Below are positions 44,430-52,489 of a stretch of DNA of 64,000 nt, piece by piece. The stretch is taken from positions 285,995 to 349,994 of the forward strand of contig PAPM01000037.1 of assembly GCA_002708905.1 (NCBI GenBank). Direction: 5' to 3'. Each line of letters opens with the position of its first letter. Within the stretch, counting starts at the first letter, position 1. The translations under genes and the position numbers were made by a program. This DNA comes from Pseudomonadales bacterium. Lineage in GTDB: Bacteria > Pseudomonadota > Gammaproteobacteria > Pseudomonadales > Ketobacteraceae. The notes beneath the pieces are model-generated. The model was not told where the DNA came from and made no database searches. It was given only the letters and a program-made list of their open reading frames with translations.

Positions 44430-45281
44430 ATGATTAAGTTTGTCGGATTCCTGATCGTTATTGCCAGTGTGCTGGGAGGTTATGTTCTCTCCCATGGTGA
44501 GCTGCTAACCCTTTGGCAGCCCTTTGAATTACTGATTATCGGAGGGTCCGCCCTGGGGGCTTTTATTGTGTCAAACCCCCTGCATGTGGTGAAGGAAGTG
44601 TTCAAGGCGGTCTTCCATTCATTGCTGGGGCGCCGGTATGGTCAGGCACTGTACATGGATTTGCTGTCGTTGTTGTATGAGCTGTTCAACAAGGCGCGCC
44701 GTAACGGCCTGATGTCCATTGAAGAGGACGTGGAAGACCCCGGTGAGAGTGATATTTTCGACCGTTATCCCCGTATCACCCACGAGCCTATTCTGCTGGA
44801 ATTCATCTGCGATTATCTGCGCATTATCTCTTCCGGAAACTTATCGGCCTTCGAGTTGGAAACTCTGATGGACCAGGATATTGAAACCAGCTTTCAGGAG
44901 GCAGAACACCCGGCCCATGCCTTGAGTCGGGTCGCGGATGCATTACCGGGCTTCGGTATCGTGGCGGCGGTAATGGGGATCGTTATTACCATGAAATCCC
45001 TGGGCGGTCCGCCGGGCGAATTGGGTTTGCACGTAGCGGCGGCCTTGGTGGGCACCTTTCTTGGTATTCTGTTGGCCTACGGCTTTGTCGGACCCATGAG
45101 TAACGCACTGGAACAGGAAGCCAGGGAGCGGATCAAGGCGCTGGAATGTATCAAGACTGCGATCCTGGCGATGGTAAATGGCATCCCGCCCCAGTTGGCG
45201 GTGGAATTCGGCCGTAAGACGATTTACTCCAGCGAAAGACCTTCTTTCTCTGCGCTTGAGGACCACCTGCGGGGTCGCTGA
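44430..45281 (+). CDS. motA: flagellar motor stator protein MotA
   Basis: 283 aa from the ATG at 44430 (MIKFVGFLIVIAS, the usual MotA N-terminus); an ATG at 44409 would add seven residues. Four membrane segments are visible, with the ADALPGFGIVAAVMGIVITMKSLGG block and the conserved Pro residues before and in TM3/TM4. With MotB it forms the proton channel of the stator. The stop overlaps motB by one base (TGATG). Confidence 0.95.
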   Translation: MIKFVGFLIVIASVLGGYVLSHGELLTLWQPFELLIIGGSALGAFIVSNPLHVVKEVFKAVFHSLLGRRYGQALYMDLLSLLYELFNKARRNGLMSIEEDVEDPGESDIFDRYPRITHEPILLEFICDYLRIISSGNLSAFELETLMDQDIETSFQEAEHPAHALSRVADALPGFGIVAAVMGIVITMKSLGGPPGELGLHVAAALVGTFLGILLAYGFVGPMSNALEQEARERIKALECIKTAILAMVNGIPPQLAVEFGRKTIYSSERPSFSALEDHLRGR

Positions 45282-46312
45282 TGGAATTCGAGAGCGGCGA
45301 CAAACCCGTCATTGTCCGCCGGGTTAAGAAAGTTCAGCGGGGTCACCACGGTGGGGCCTGGAAGGTGGCGTTTGCGGATTTCGCTACCGCCATGATGGCG
45401 TTCTTCCTGGTGCTCTGGTTGTTGGAAGCCACCAGCGAGGAGGAGAAGGCTGCCATCTCCGGTTATTTCTCAGACCCCACTGCCTTCACCGAAGGCGGTT
45501 CTCCCTATGTGATTGATTTGGGAGGCGGTCTGAAGGACGATCAGTATTCCGGGGAATCCAATGTAGAAACACCGGATACCAAAATTCAGGACAAGGGCAT
45601 TGTGCTGACTGAAGACACGGTGCAGGATCTGGCGGCCCGGATCGAAAGTCGCAAGTTCCAGGAGTTGAAGAAAACCCTCGAAACCCGCATTGAGCAGGAT
45701 CCAACCCTGCGTAAATACCGTGATCAAATCATCATGGATGTCACCAAGGATGGTCTGCAGATCCAGATCGTGGATGCCAAATCCCGCCCCATGTTTGATA
45801 GCGGCAGCGATGAAATCAAACCTTACATGAATGAAATTCTGCACGCACTGGCAGGCACCATCTCCAGTGTACCCAATGGCCTCAGTATCACCGGGCACAC
45901 CGATGCGGAAGCCTTTACCGAGCGCAGCGATTATTCCAACTGGGAACTGTCAGCGGACCGGGCTAATGCGGCCCGGCGCGCGCTGTTGAAAAATGGCGTG
46001 GGGGAAAAGCAGATGGCGCAGGTGGTGGGGCTGGCTTCATCCATGCTTTACGACAAGGATGATCCCAAAAACCCGATTAACCGGCGCATCAGTATTCTGG
46101 TGATGAGCGAGCGTTCCGAGGCAAAATTGAAGCAACAGCAGGAAGGAAAACCATTGCCCATGGATGAGGATTTTCCGGCACCGCCAAAGCAGGAAGCGCC
46201 CGCCACTGAGGAAGACGAATTCAAAGCCTTTGAACGTCTGCGCAAAACCATGACCCGCAAGCAGCGGGAAGAAACCAGTACCACGCCCACGCAGCAGGAC
46301 GAGCTGTTTTGA
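45281..46312 (+). CDS. motB: flagellar motor stator protein MotB
   Basis: 343 aa. One membrane helix (about 30-48) has the proton-carrying Asp33 in FADFATAMMAFFLVLWLLEA. The periplasmic OmpA-like peptidoglycan-binding domain shows LSITGHTDAEAF and RADRANAARRALL-type residues (about 205-285). Lys/Glu-rich C-terminal tail of about 60 residues. It is translationally coupled to motA. No other flagellar genes are in the window. The next gene is the convergent MocR-type regulator, 2 bp away. Confidence 0.95.
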   Translation: MEFESGDKPVIVRRVKKVQRGHHGGAWKVAFADFATAMMAFFLVLWLLEATSEEEKAAISGYFSDPTAFTEGGSPYVIDLGGGLKDDQYSGESNVETPDTKIQDKGIVLTEDTVQDLAARIESRKFQELKKTLETRIEQDPTLRKYRDQIIMDVTKDGLQIQIVDAKSRPMFDSGSDEIKPYMNEILHALAGTISSVPNGLSITGHTDAEAFTERSDYSNWELSADRANAARRALLKNGVGEKQMAQVVGLASSMLYDKDDPKNPINRRISILVMSERSEAKLKQQQEGKPLPMDEDFPAPPKQEAPATEEDEFKAFERLRKTMTRKQREETSTTPTQQDELF

Positions 46313-46314
46313 TT

Positions 46315-47712
46315 TCAGATCAGTGCAAAATTGCTGTTCTCCTGCAACACTTCCTGCATTAGATTCAGCCGCTGTTGCAACTCGTTAATTCCCACCGGTC
46401 CACCCAGGCACATGCGAATGGCATCCGGTGGATTGTTGTCTGTGCAAAAGGCGGCACTGGAGACGGCGCTGATACCGTGATTGCGCAGGAAGACTGCCAC
46501 ATCAGACGGATTCACATTCAAATTTTTAGGTAGCGGTAACCACAGGTGAAAACCATCCTGGTTGCTGACCGGGTTCAGGTGCGCCAATTGTTGTTTGGCC
46601 AGTTGCTGACGCTGACGGGACAGTTGGCGCTGGTGGTCGCGGACTTTATTCAGGGTACCATTTTGAATCCAGCGGGTGGCGAGACCGTTGGTGATCGGGC
46701 TCGCCATTACGGACAGCGCTCTCAGGGCACCGGCAATACGTTGGCTTTGAATGGGGCTGGGCGCCACCAGGTAGGCGCTGCGGCAGCCTGCGCCGAAACA
46801 TTTTGACAAGCCGTTAATGTAATAGGTGAGTTCCGGCGCCAGATTGGCAATGGCGGGCACCGGCGTTTGCGGCACCAGACCATAGGCATCGTCTTCGATG
46901 ACAGGTAGATTGTAGCGCAGCGCCAGATCGGCAATGGCTTCCCGCCGCCGCTGTCCCATGGTCAGGGTGGTGGGGTTCTGCAATGTCGGGTTGAGATAGA
47001 GAGCCGAAATCTGTTCCGATTTACAGAGTGCCTCGATGGCTTTGACCTGGGGGCCGTCCTGATCACAGGGTACTGACACCAGGGCAACGCCCAACTGTGC
47101 AGCGATGGCCTTGAGGCCGGGGTACACCAGATGGCCCACACACAGGGTGCCTTTCTTGCCGCACAACAATGACAACAGTGCCACCAGGGCGCTGTGAATG
47201 CCGGGTGCTACCAACAGGCGATCGACGTTCACCTGATGCACCAGTTCGCGCAGCAACCAGGCACCGGCTTCCTTGTCTTGATTGGTGCCACCGAAATCCT
47301 GATAGCGCAGCATGCTGTTCAGATTCGTGGTTTGGGTAACGTATAAAATGTCATCGCGAATCTGCTGCTGCAGTGCGTGATCTTCAATTTCCGGCGGCAT
47401 ATTCATGGTCATTTCCACATTGCTGCCGTTGCGGGGAGGCAGTGAACTGGTGCGTCCTTTTACATAGGATCCGGAGCCGGGGTGAGAATCGATCAGGCCG
47501 CGGTTGGCGGCTTCCTTGTAGGCGCGGGTCACCGTGGTGTAGTTCAATGACAATAACGATGCCAGATCCCGCAATGGCGGCAACCGGTCCCGGGCTTGCA
47601 GGAAACCTTTTTCGATGTCCGACTCAATTAAGTCGGCAATCATGACATAGGCGGGCTTCTTCTCGCCGCCGTGCAGGGCCTGTTGCCAGTGGCGATATTT
47701 TTCCATAGGCAT
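46315..47712 (-). CDS. MocR-type (GntR-aminotransferase) transcriptional regulator, divergent from the Nit1C cluster
   Basis: 465 aa from the ATG at 47712; an in-frame ATG at 47781 would add 23 residues but that stretch contains two of the repeat boxes, so the shorter start is preferred. Residues 18-85 are a GntR winged helix (YVMIADLIESDIEKG, LPPLRDLASLLSLNYTTVTRAYKEA, GLIDSHPGSGSYV). Then a type I aminotransferase-like domain with the PLP Lys in GLSKCFGAGCRSAYL and VIEDDAYG. Such proteins (PdxR, GabR) bind PLP plus an amine ligand and regulate the divergent operon. It is the most likely regulator of the nitrilase cluster, perhaps sensing an amine or nitrile product. Confidence 0.88.
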   Translation of the reverse strand: MPMEKYRHWQQALHGGEKKPAYVMIADLIESDIEKGFLQARDRLPPLRDLASLLSLNYTTVTRAYKEAANRGLIDSHPGSGSYVKGRTSSLPPRNGSNVEMTMNMPPEIEDHALQQQIRDDILYVTQTTNLNSMLRYQDFGGTNQDKEAGAWLLRELVHQVNVDRLLVAPGIHSALVALLSLLCGKKGTLCVGHLVYPGLKAIAAQLGVALVSVPCDQDGPQVKAIEALCKSEQISALYLNPTLQNPTTLTMGQRRREAIADLALRYNLPVIEDDAYGLVPQTPVPAIANLAPELTYYINGLSKCFGAGCRSAYLVAPSPIQSQRIAGALRALSVMASPITNGLATRWIQNGTLNKVRDHQRQLSRQRQQLAKQQLAHLNPVSNQDGFHLWLPLPKNLNVNPSDVAVFLRNHGISAVSSAAFCTDNNPPDAIRMCLGGPVGINELQQRLNLMQEVLQENSNFALI

Positions 47713-47742
47713 TGTGGTGGTCTCGTTGTAATGGTTACCCTC

Positions 47743-47974
47743 TTGATTGCAGATATCGTTCCAATCAATTTTTACTCCCATCTAACACATTGATTGCATA
47801 AAAAACCAATCAATTACCATTCAGTTTTTGCAACTTTCCGAAGCACAGTGGCTGCAGTCATGTTCAGCTTTAGTGCGTGCCGGCAATCAATTTTTCCGCA
47901 CCTTCTATATGGAATTAATAAATTTGCGCAGTTGAAAGTTTTGTCTCCTGCTGTTGATTGCATCTTGATTGCAT
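47743..47974. promoter_or_regulatory. repeated TTGATTGC(AT) boxes in the MocR/Nit1C divergent region
   Basis: TTGATTGC occurs on the plus strand at 47743-47750, 47790-47797, 47954-47961 and 47965-47972, and inverted (GCAATCAA) at 47883-47890. At 47790, 47954 and 47965 the box extends to TTGATTGCAT. The last two are direct repeats 11 bp apart, one helical turn. The related CCAATCAATT is at 47761 and 47806. MocR regulators such as PdxR and GabR bind direct repeats, so these are the best operator candidates; this is inference. Confidence 0.6.
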
Positions 47975-47990
47975 GAGGTGGTGAATTGAA

Positions 47991-48006
47991 TGGCACAACC
48001 GTTGCT
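47991..48006 (+). promoter_or_regulatory. sigma-54 (RpoN) type promoter of the Nit1C operon
   Basis: TGGCAC-AACCG-TTGCT matches the -24/-12 consensus TGGCACG-N4-TTGCW except for one base (A for G at position 7). GG at 47992-47993 and GC at 48004-48005 have the required 12-bp spacing. The start point should be about 48017, giving a leader of about 41 bases to the ATG at 48058. Sigma-54 promoters are typical for nitrogen-limited expression. An activator of the NtrC type is not in the window. Confidence 0.75.
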
Positions 48007-48057
48007 CTTATCGGGTTGTACCAAGACAAACATCAATCCAAAAAGAGGAACTGCGCT

Positions 48058-48540
48058 ATGCCAACCGTCGAAACGCCCATGCACAAAGATGGCGATTTCT
48101 TTGTCGATTATGAAGAGAAAGTGTTTGAAGACGTTCAGGCCGAACCGGGCCAAAAAGCGTTAGTCACTTTCCACACAGTGGCCTTTGAAGGCTCCATCGG
48201 TTTTGTGAATATGTTGCAGGCCACCCGTTTGCAGCGCAAAGGATTTGAAACTTCCATTTTGCTCTACGGCCCTGGGGTAACCCTGGGTATTCAGCGAGGC
48301 TTTCCCACCATCGGTGATGAAGCCTTTCCCGGCCATCAAAACTTCAATAACCAATTGAAAAAGTTTATGTCCGAAGGCGGCAAAGTATATGCGTGCCGCT
48401 TTGCGCTACAGGCATTGTACGGCCACGGAGAACCCTCTTTGATTGAAGGCATTCGCCCCATCAACCCACTGGATGTGTTGGACCTGAAACTGCTTCACAT
48501 CCGTGATAACGCCATCATTGTCGATACCTGGACGGTATAG
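48058..48540 (+). CDS. MSMEG_0572/Sll0783 family nitrogen-starvation protein (Nit1C gene 1)
   Basis: 160 aa from the ATG at 48058 (AAGAGGAA 7 bases upstream). DsrE/DsrF-like alpha/beta features: [39 protein letters not shown], with AC-type Cys in [14 protein letters not shown]. It is the conserved first gene of Nit1C clusters, whose loss in other bacteria is tied to nitrogen starvation or cyanide phenotypes. Its biochemical role is unknown; sulfur or persulfide handling is only suggested by the fold. The nitrilase starts 9 bases after its stop. Confidence 0.87.
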   Translation: MPTVETPMHKDGDFFVDYEEKVFEDVQAEPGQKALVTFHTVAFEGSIGFVNMLQATRLQRKGFETSILLYGPGVTLGIQRGFPTIGDEAFPGHQNFNNQLKKFMSEGGKVYACRFALQALYGHGEPSLIEGIRPINPLDVLDLKLLHIRDNAIIVDTWTV

Positions 48541-48549
48541 GGGTTGACC

Positions 48550-49530
48550 ATGACTCAGTCCCGTGTGGTGAGAGCCGCCGCCGCCCAGTTGGCTCCGGAT
48601 CTGGAAAACGGTGACGGCACCTTACGCAAGGTGTTGGATTGGATGGATGAGGCGGCCGCGAAAGGTGTGGAGCTGTTGGTGTTCCCGGAAACTTTCCTGC
48701 CGTACTATCCCTACTTTTCTTTTGTCTTTCCACCGGTGAAATGCGGGGCTGAGCATTTGCGTTTGTATGAGAATGCGGTGGCCGTGCCCGGCCCGGTGTG
48801 TGACGCACTGTCCGAACGGGCTGCTGCCCATGGCATGGTGGTTGTTGTGGGTGTCAATGAACGGGATCACGGCTCACTCTACAATACGCAACTGGTGTTC
48901 GACGGGGATGGAACCCTGTCCCTTAAACGCCGCAAGATTACACCGACGTACCATGAACGCATGATCTGGGGGCAGGGCGATGCCTCCGGTTTGAAAGTGG
49001 TACCCACCAGGGTGGGGCGCATCGGTGCATTGGCCTGCTGGGAGCATTACAACCCGTTGGCTCGTTATGCGCTGATGACGCAACACGAAGAAATTCACTG
49101 CAGTCAGTTTCCCGGATCGCTGGTGGGGCCGATATTTGGTGACCAGATCGAAGCTACGATACGCCATCATGCTTTGGAATCCGGTTGCTTTGTGGTGAAC
49201 GCCACCGGCTGGCTCACTGAGGAACAGATAGCCTCCATTACCGATGATGAATCCCTGCATAAAGCCCTACGCCACGGTTGCAACACGGCCATCGTGTCAC
49301 CGGAAGGCGTGCATCTGGCAGATCCGATTACCGAAGGTGAGGGCCTGGTGATAGCGGATCTGGATATGCGCCTGATCACCAAGCGCAAGCGCATGATGGA
49401 TTCCGTGGGCCATTATTCCCGCCCGGAATTGCTGACACTGTTAATCAATGATGAGCCGGGAAAGCATTGCGAAAAACATTCTAGTATCCAGCACGAGAAT
49501 CAGGAGGAAGCAGCCTATGACCGCCTCTAA
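48550..49530 (+). CDS. Nit1-type nitrilase (Sll0784 family)
   Basis: 326 aa from the ATG at 48550 (a TTG two codons earlier is possible). The nitrilase triad is complete: Glu47 in [13 protein letters not shown], Lys129 in [12 protein letters not shown] and Cys163 in [12 protein letters not shown]. The fold hydrolyses nitriles to acid plus ammonia. In cyanide-assimilating bacteria the Nit1 enzyme of this cluster is linked to cyanide use; the true substrate may be a nitrile formed from cyanide. Its last 14 bases overlap the radical-SAM gene. Confidence 0.93.
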   Translation: MTQSRVVRAAAAQLAPDLENGDGTLRKVLDWMDEAAAKGVELLVFPETFLPYYPYFSFVFPPVKCGAEHLRLYENAVAVPGPVCDALSERAAAHGMVVVVGVNERDHGSLYNTQLVFDGDGTLSLKRRKITPTYHERMIWGQGDASGLKVVPTRVGRIGALACWEHYNPLARYALMTQHEEIHCSQFPGSLVGPIFGDQIEATIRHHALESGCFVVNATGWLTEEQIASITDDESLHKALRHGCNTAIVSPEGVHLADPITEGEGLVIADLDMRLITKRKRMMDSVGHYSRPELLTLLINDEPGKHCEKHSSIQHENQEEAAYDRL

Positions 49531-50626
49531 GCAGCAATTACTAACGGACCTGCAGACGCACGGCATCCAGGTGTTCGATCCGCAGGCTCTGCCCCTGACT
49601 CGTAAAGGGGGGGCCGGGCCCAGTGATCATCAGGCGGTGATGGTGGACGGTCAAACCATTATGGTGCCGGTACATACCCACAGTGCCCGGCATTCCCCTT
49701 TTCAGGTGGAGTCGCACGCCAATGGCGCTTCCCGCTTGATGAGCAAAGGTATTCCGGTGGCGGATATCACCTTTACCCATAAGCCAAAATTCTATGACCT
49801 GACCACGGAAGACGGGATTCCCTATTCCCATATCGCTACCTTGCACAGTAGTGATGTGTTGGCCACGACGGTGCTGCAGCACTGCATTCGCTATGATCAG
49901 GCGGAGACTTCCTGCCAGTTTTGTTCTATCGGCCAATCCCTGGCGGCGGGTAAAACCATCGCCCACAAAACGCCGCAACAGTTGGCTGAGGTGGCTGCAG
50001 CTGCGGTGAAACTGGATGGCGTCAAACACATGGTGATGACCACCGGCACTCCGGCCACCCATGATCGTGGTGCGACCGTATTGTGTGACAGCGTGCGGGC
50101 GGTGAAAGCCGCTGTGGATTTGCCCATACAAGTGCAATGTGAACCACCCAAGGATTTGATCTGGCTGCACCGTTTGCGGGAAGCCGGTGCCGATGCGCTG
50201 GGATTGCATCTGGAGGTGGTCAACCCGGACGTGCGCAAACGCATTATGCCCAGTAAGGCCAACATTTCCGTGGCGGAATATATGGCGGCGTTTGTCTTTG
50301 CCGTGCCGTTATTTGGACGGGGGCAGGTGAGTACTTATATTCTGGCGGGACTGGGTGACACGGCGGAGGAAATTCTTGCCCTCTGTGATGAGCTGATTGA
50401 GTTGGGTGTTTATCCATTCGTGGTGCCTTTTGTGCCTATTGCCGGTACCCGGTTGGAACACCATCCATCGCCGGATGCAGCGTTCATGCAGTCCATTCTG
50501 GAACCCTTGGGAAATAAGTTACAGGATTCGGATTTGACATCGGAAAAAGTCAGCGCCGGCTGTGCCCGTTGTGGTGCCTGTTCTTCCCTGAAAAGCTTTG
50601 AGCGCAAACGCCATGAACCTGTTTGA
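49517..50626 (+). CDS. MSMEG_0568 family radical SAM protein (Nit1C)
   Basis: 369 aa from the ATG at 49517 (CAGGAGGAAG just upstream). The iron-sulfur site is Cys123-X9-Cys133-X2-Cys136 ([14 protein letters not shown]) instead of the usual CX3CX2C; a second Cys set near the C-terminus ([10 protein letters not shown]) could hold another cluster. The core is a TIM-barrel-like radical-SAM domain resembling biotin-synthase type. The reaction is unknown; a nitrile-forming or repair step is speculation. It overlaps its neighbours by 14 bases at each end. Confidence 0.87.
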   Translation: MTASKQQLLTDLQTHGIQVFDPQALPLTRKGGAGPSDHQAVMVDGQTIMVPVHTHSARHSPFQVESHANGASRLMSKGIPVADITFTHKPKFYDLTTEDGIPYSHIATLHSSDVLATTVLQHCIRYDQAETSCQFCSIGQSLAAGKTIAHKTPQQLAEVAAAAVKLDGVKHMVMTTGTPATHDRGATVLCDSVRAVKAAVDLPIQVQCEPPKDLIWLHRLREAGADALGLHLEVVNPDVRKRIMPSKANISVAEYMAAFVFAVPLFGRGQVSTYILAGLGDTAEEILALCDELIELGVYPFVVPFVPIAGTRLEHHPSPDAAFMQSILEPLGNKLQDSDLTSEKVSAGCARCGACSSLKSFERKRHEPV

Positions 50627-51233
50627 AGCGGCCTACTCGGATTTCACCATCAAATGGGCCACTCTGGAATGGGAAAAGAGCCAGGCACTGGAACTGCGGC
50701 GCCAGGTGTTTTGTGTGGAGCAGGGTTTGTTTGATCAGCATGACCTCGATGACGTTGACGCCCACGCTCAATGTCTGGTGGCCATCGCCAATCATGGCGG
50801 CTGGCCCGACAAGGTGGTGGGCACGGTGCGCATTCATCAATATCAGGATGATGGTTGTCATAAAAAAGTTTGGTGGGGATCGCGACTGGCAGTTGAAAAA
50901 TCCATGCGGCATCGCTCCGGTATTGGCGCCGCACTGATAAAGCTGGCGGTGGGTAGTGCCCATGCTGTGGGCTGCACCCAGTTTTTCGCCCAAGTGCAAA
51001 AGCAAAACGAAACCCTGTTTAATCGTTTGAACTGGCAAAGTCATTACGAGCTGCAGGTACGCCATCGTCCCCATGTGATGATGGAGGCGGATTTGAATCG
51101 CTACCCACCCATGCTGCAGCCAGAGAGCGGGTTTGTCTTGAAAGGCAGTGTGTCGGTGGTGCCGGAGGATATGGCGCCCTGCTTATTGCACCGGTTGTCC
51201 GTACACACTGAGGACCACAATGCCCATGTCTGA
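50613..51233 (+). CDS. MSMEG_0567/Sll0786 family N-acetyltransferase (Nit1C)
   Basis: 206 aa from the ATG at 50613, inside the radical-SAM end; no clear ribosome site, so translation is probably coupled. GNAT motifs: LELRRQVFCVEQGLFD (motif C/D), VVGTVRIHQY and VEKSMRHRSGIGAALIKLAVGSA (acetyl-CoA loop; the usual RxxGxG is RSGIGA). It should acetylate an amine; the substrate is unknown. Confidence 0.87.
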   Translation: MNLFEAAYSDFTIKWATLEWEKSQALELRRQVFCVEQGLFDQHDLDDVDAHAQCLVAIANHGGWPDKVVGTVRIHQYQDDGCHKKVWWGSRLAVEKSMRHRSGIGAALIKLAVGSAHAVGCTQFFAQVQKQNETLFNRLNWQSHYELQVRHRPHVMMEADLNRYPPMLQPESGFVLKGSVSVVPEDMAPCLLHRLSVHTEDHNAHV

Positions 51234-52203
51234 TCCGGAGCAGCTGCACGCGTTGTTGGAAACTATTCGCGAAGGAAGCGGCTTACTGCATAAACGGGAT
51301 ATCCAGTTGGTACAACGCCATCTGCAGGAGGCCAGTCCCGTTGCATATCCCAATGGCGATGATGCTGCAGTGATTCCTGCGGGCGATGAATTTGACTTGT
51401 TGGCCGGGGAAGGTTTTATGGATCAGTTCGTTGCGGCAGACCCCTGGTTTGCCGGTTGGTGCGGCATTCTGGTGAATGTCAGTGACATTGCTGCCATGGG
51501 AGGTAAACCCATCGCCGTGGTCAATGCGCTTTGGGGTGGGTCGGATGAACGCACTGAACTGTTGCTGCAGGGGATGAGCGCGGCGTCCCGAGCCTACGGC
51601 GTTCCCATTGTCGGTGGGCACACTAATTTGCAGTGCTCTGATTTACGTTTATCCGTTTCCATACTCGGGCGGGCGAAGCAGGTGCTCAGCAGTTTTGCGG
51701 CTCGACCGGGACAACATCTGGTAATGGCAGTGGATTTGCGGGGCCAGTACCAGCCACCGTTCAATAACTGGAATGCCTCGACCAGAGCGCCTTCGCAACG
51801 GCTGCGGGAAGATATTGCCTTGTTGCCAAAAATTGCCGAGCTGGAACTGGTATCCGCAGCCAAGGATATCAGCCAGGCCGGTGTGCTGGGTACCTGCGTC
51901 ATGTTGTTGGAAAGCTCCCGTGTAGGTGCCCACATTCGGCTTGAGAGTATGCCCAAGCCGGAAGCAGTGGAATGGTTGCAGTGGTTGCAGACTTTTCCCA
52001 GTTTCGGTTTTTTACTCACCTGCGACGATCAACATCTGCAGACGTTGTTGGATCTGTTTGGTGAGCGCCATATTGACGCCGCCGCCATTGGAAAAATTAA
52101 TGACTCGGGGTTGTGTACCGTGTCCTGGGAAAACCAGAGCGATTTGTTTTGGGACGTCCAGGCGACACCACTGACCGCCATGAGGAACCACTATCATGCC
52201 TGA
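51220..52203 (+). CDS. Sll0787 family AIR-synthase-like protein (Nit1C)
   Basis: 327 aa from the ATG at 51220 (TGAGGA 6 bases before); 51226 is an alternative. PurM/SelD-like: NGDDAAVIPAGDEFDLLAGEGFMDQF, VNVSDIAAMGGKPIAVVNALW and PIVGGHTNL, the ATP-binding and metal motifs of the AIR synthase family. It probably phosphorylates a small-molecule amide/thio or similar group using ATP. It is the usual fifth member of the cluster. Confidence 0.87.
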   Translation: MPMSDPEQLHALLETIREGSGLLHKRDIQLVQRHLQEASPVAYPNGDDAAVIPAGDEFDLLAGEGFMDQFVAADPWFAGWCGILVNVSDIAAMGGKPIAVVNALWGGSDERTELLLQGMSAASRAYGVPIVGGHTNLQCSDLRLSVSILGRAKQVLSSFAARPGQHLVMAVDLRGQYQPPFNNWNASTRAPSQRLREDIALLPKIAELELVSAAKDISQAGVLGTCVMLLESSRVGAHIRLESMPKPEAVEWLQWLQTFPSFGFLLTCDDQHLQTLLDLFGERHIDAAAIGKINDSGLCTVSWENQSDLFWDVQATPLTAMRNHYHA

Positions 52204-52477
52204 AACCTATTTTCGTGTACGTTGGCCCGATGGCCGCGAACAGAGTTGTTACTCACCATCCAGTGTGGTGGCCGAGTATTTCAAACCGGATACTGAATAT
52301 GTCCTGCAGGAGTTTGTCGGCATCAGTGAAACCGCTTTGGCCGAAGCCAGTGAGCGGGTTAAGCAAAAATTCGGCTATTACTGTTCCAGCGCTTCAGACC
52401 AGCTGCAACAAATTCGCCAGACAGCAAGCCGGTTCGAGCCTTCGGATCGAGTCACCATTTTGCAAATTCACAATTAA
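52196..52477 (+). CDS. MSMEG_0570 family nitrogen-starvation protein (Nit1C)
   Basis: 93 aa. The opening ETYFRVRWPDGREQSCYSPS and later VKQKFGYYCSSASDQL are the typical pattern of this small family. It overlaps the AIR-synthase-like gene by 8 bases. No catalytic motif is evident apart from two conserved-looking Cys; role unknown. Confidence 0.85.
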   Translation: MPETYFRVRWPDGREQSCYSPSSVVAEYFKPDTEYVLQEFVGISETALAEASERVKQKFGYYCSSASDQLQQIRQTASRFEPSDRVTILQIHN

Positions 52478-52489
52478 GCGGGAGTGGAC

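Noticed and set aside
47844..47858. Possible NtrC-type binding site (GCAC-AGTGG-CTGC)
   Set aside because: Only one half matches; too weak without a second site or experimental support.
47794..47976. 60-codon open frame in the MocR/Nit1C intergenic region
   Set aside because: It overlaps the repeat boxes, lacks a ribosome site and has no recognisable product.
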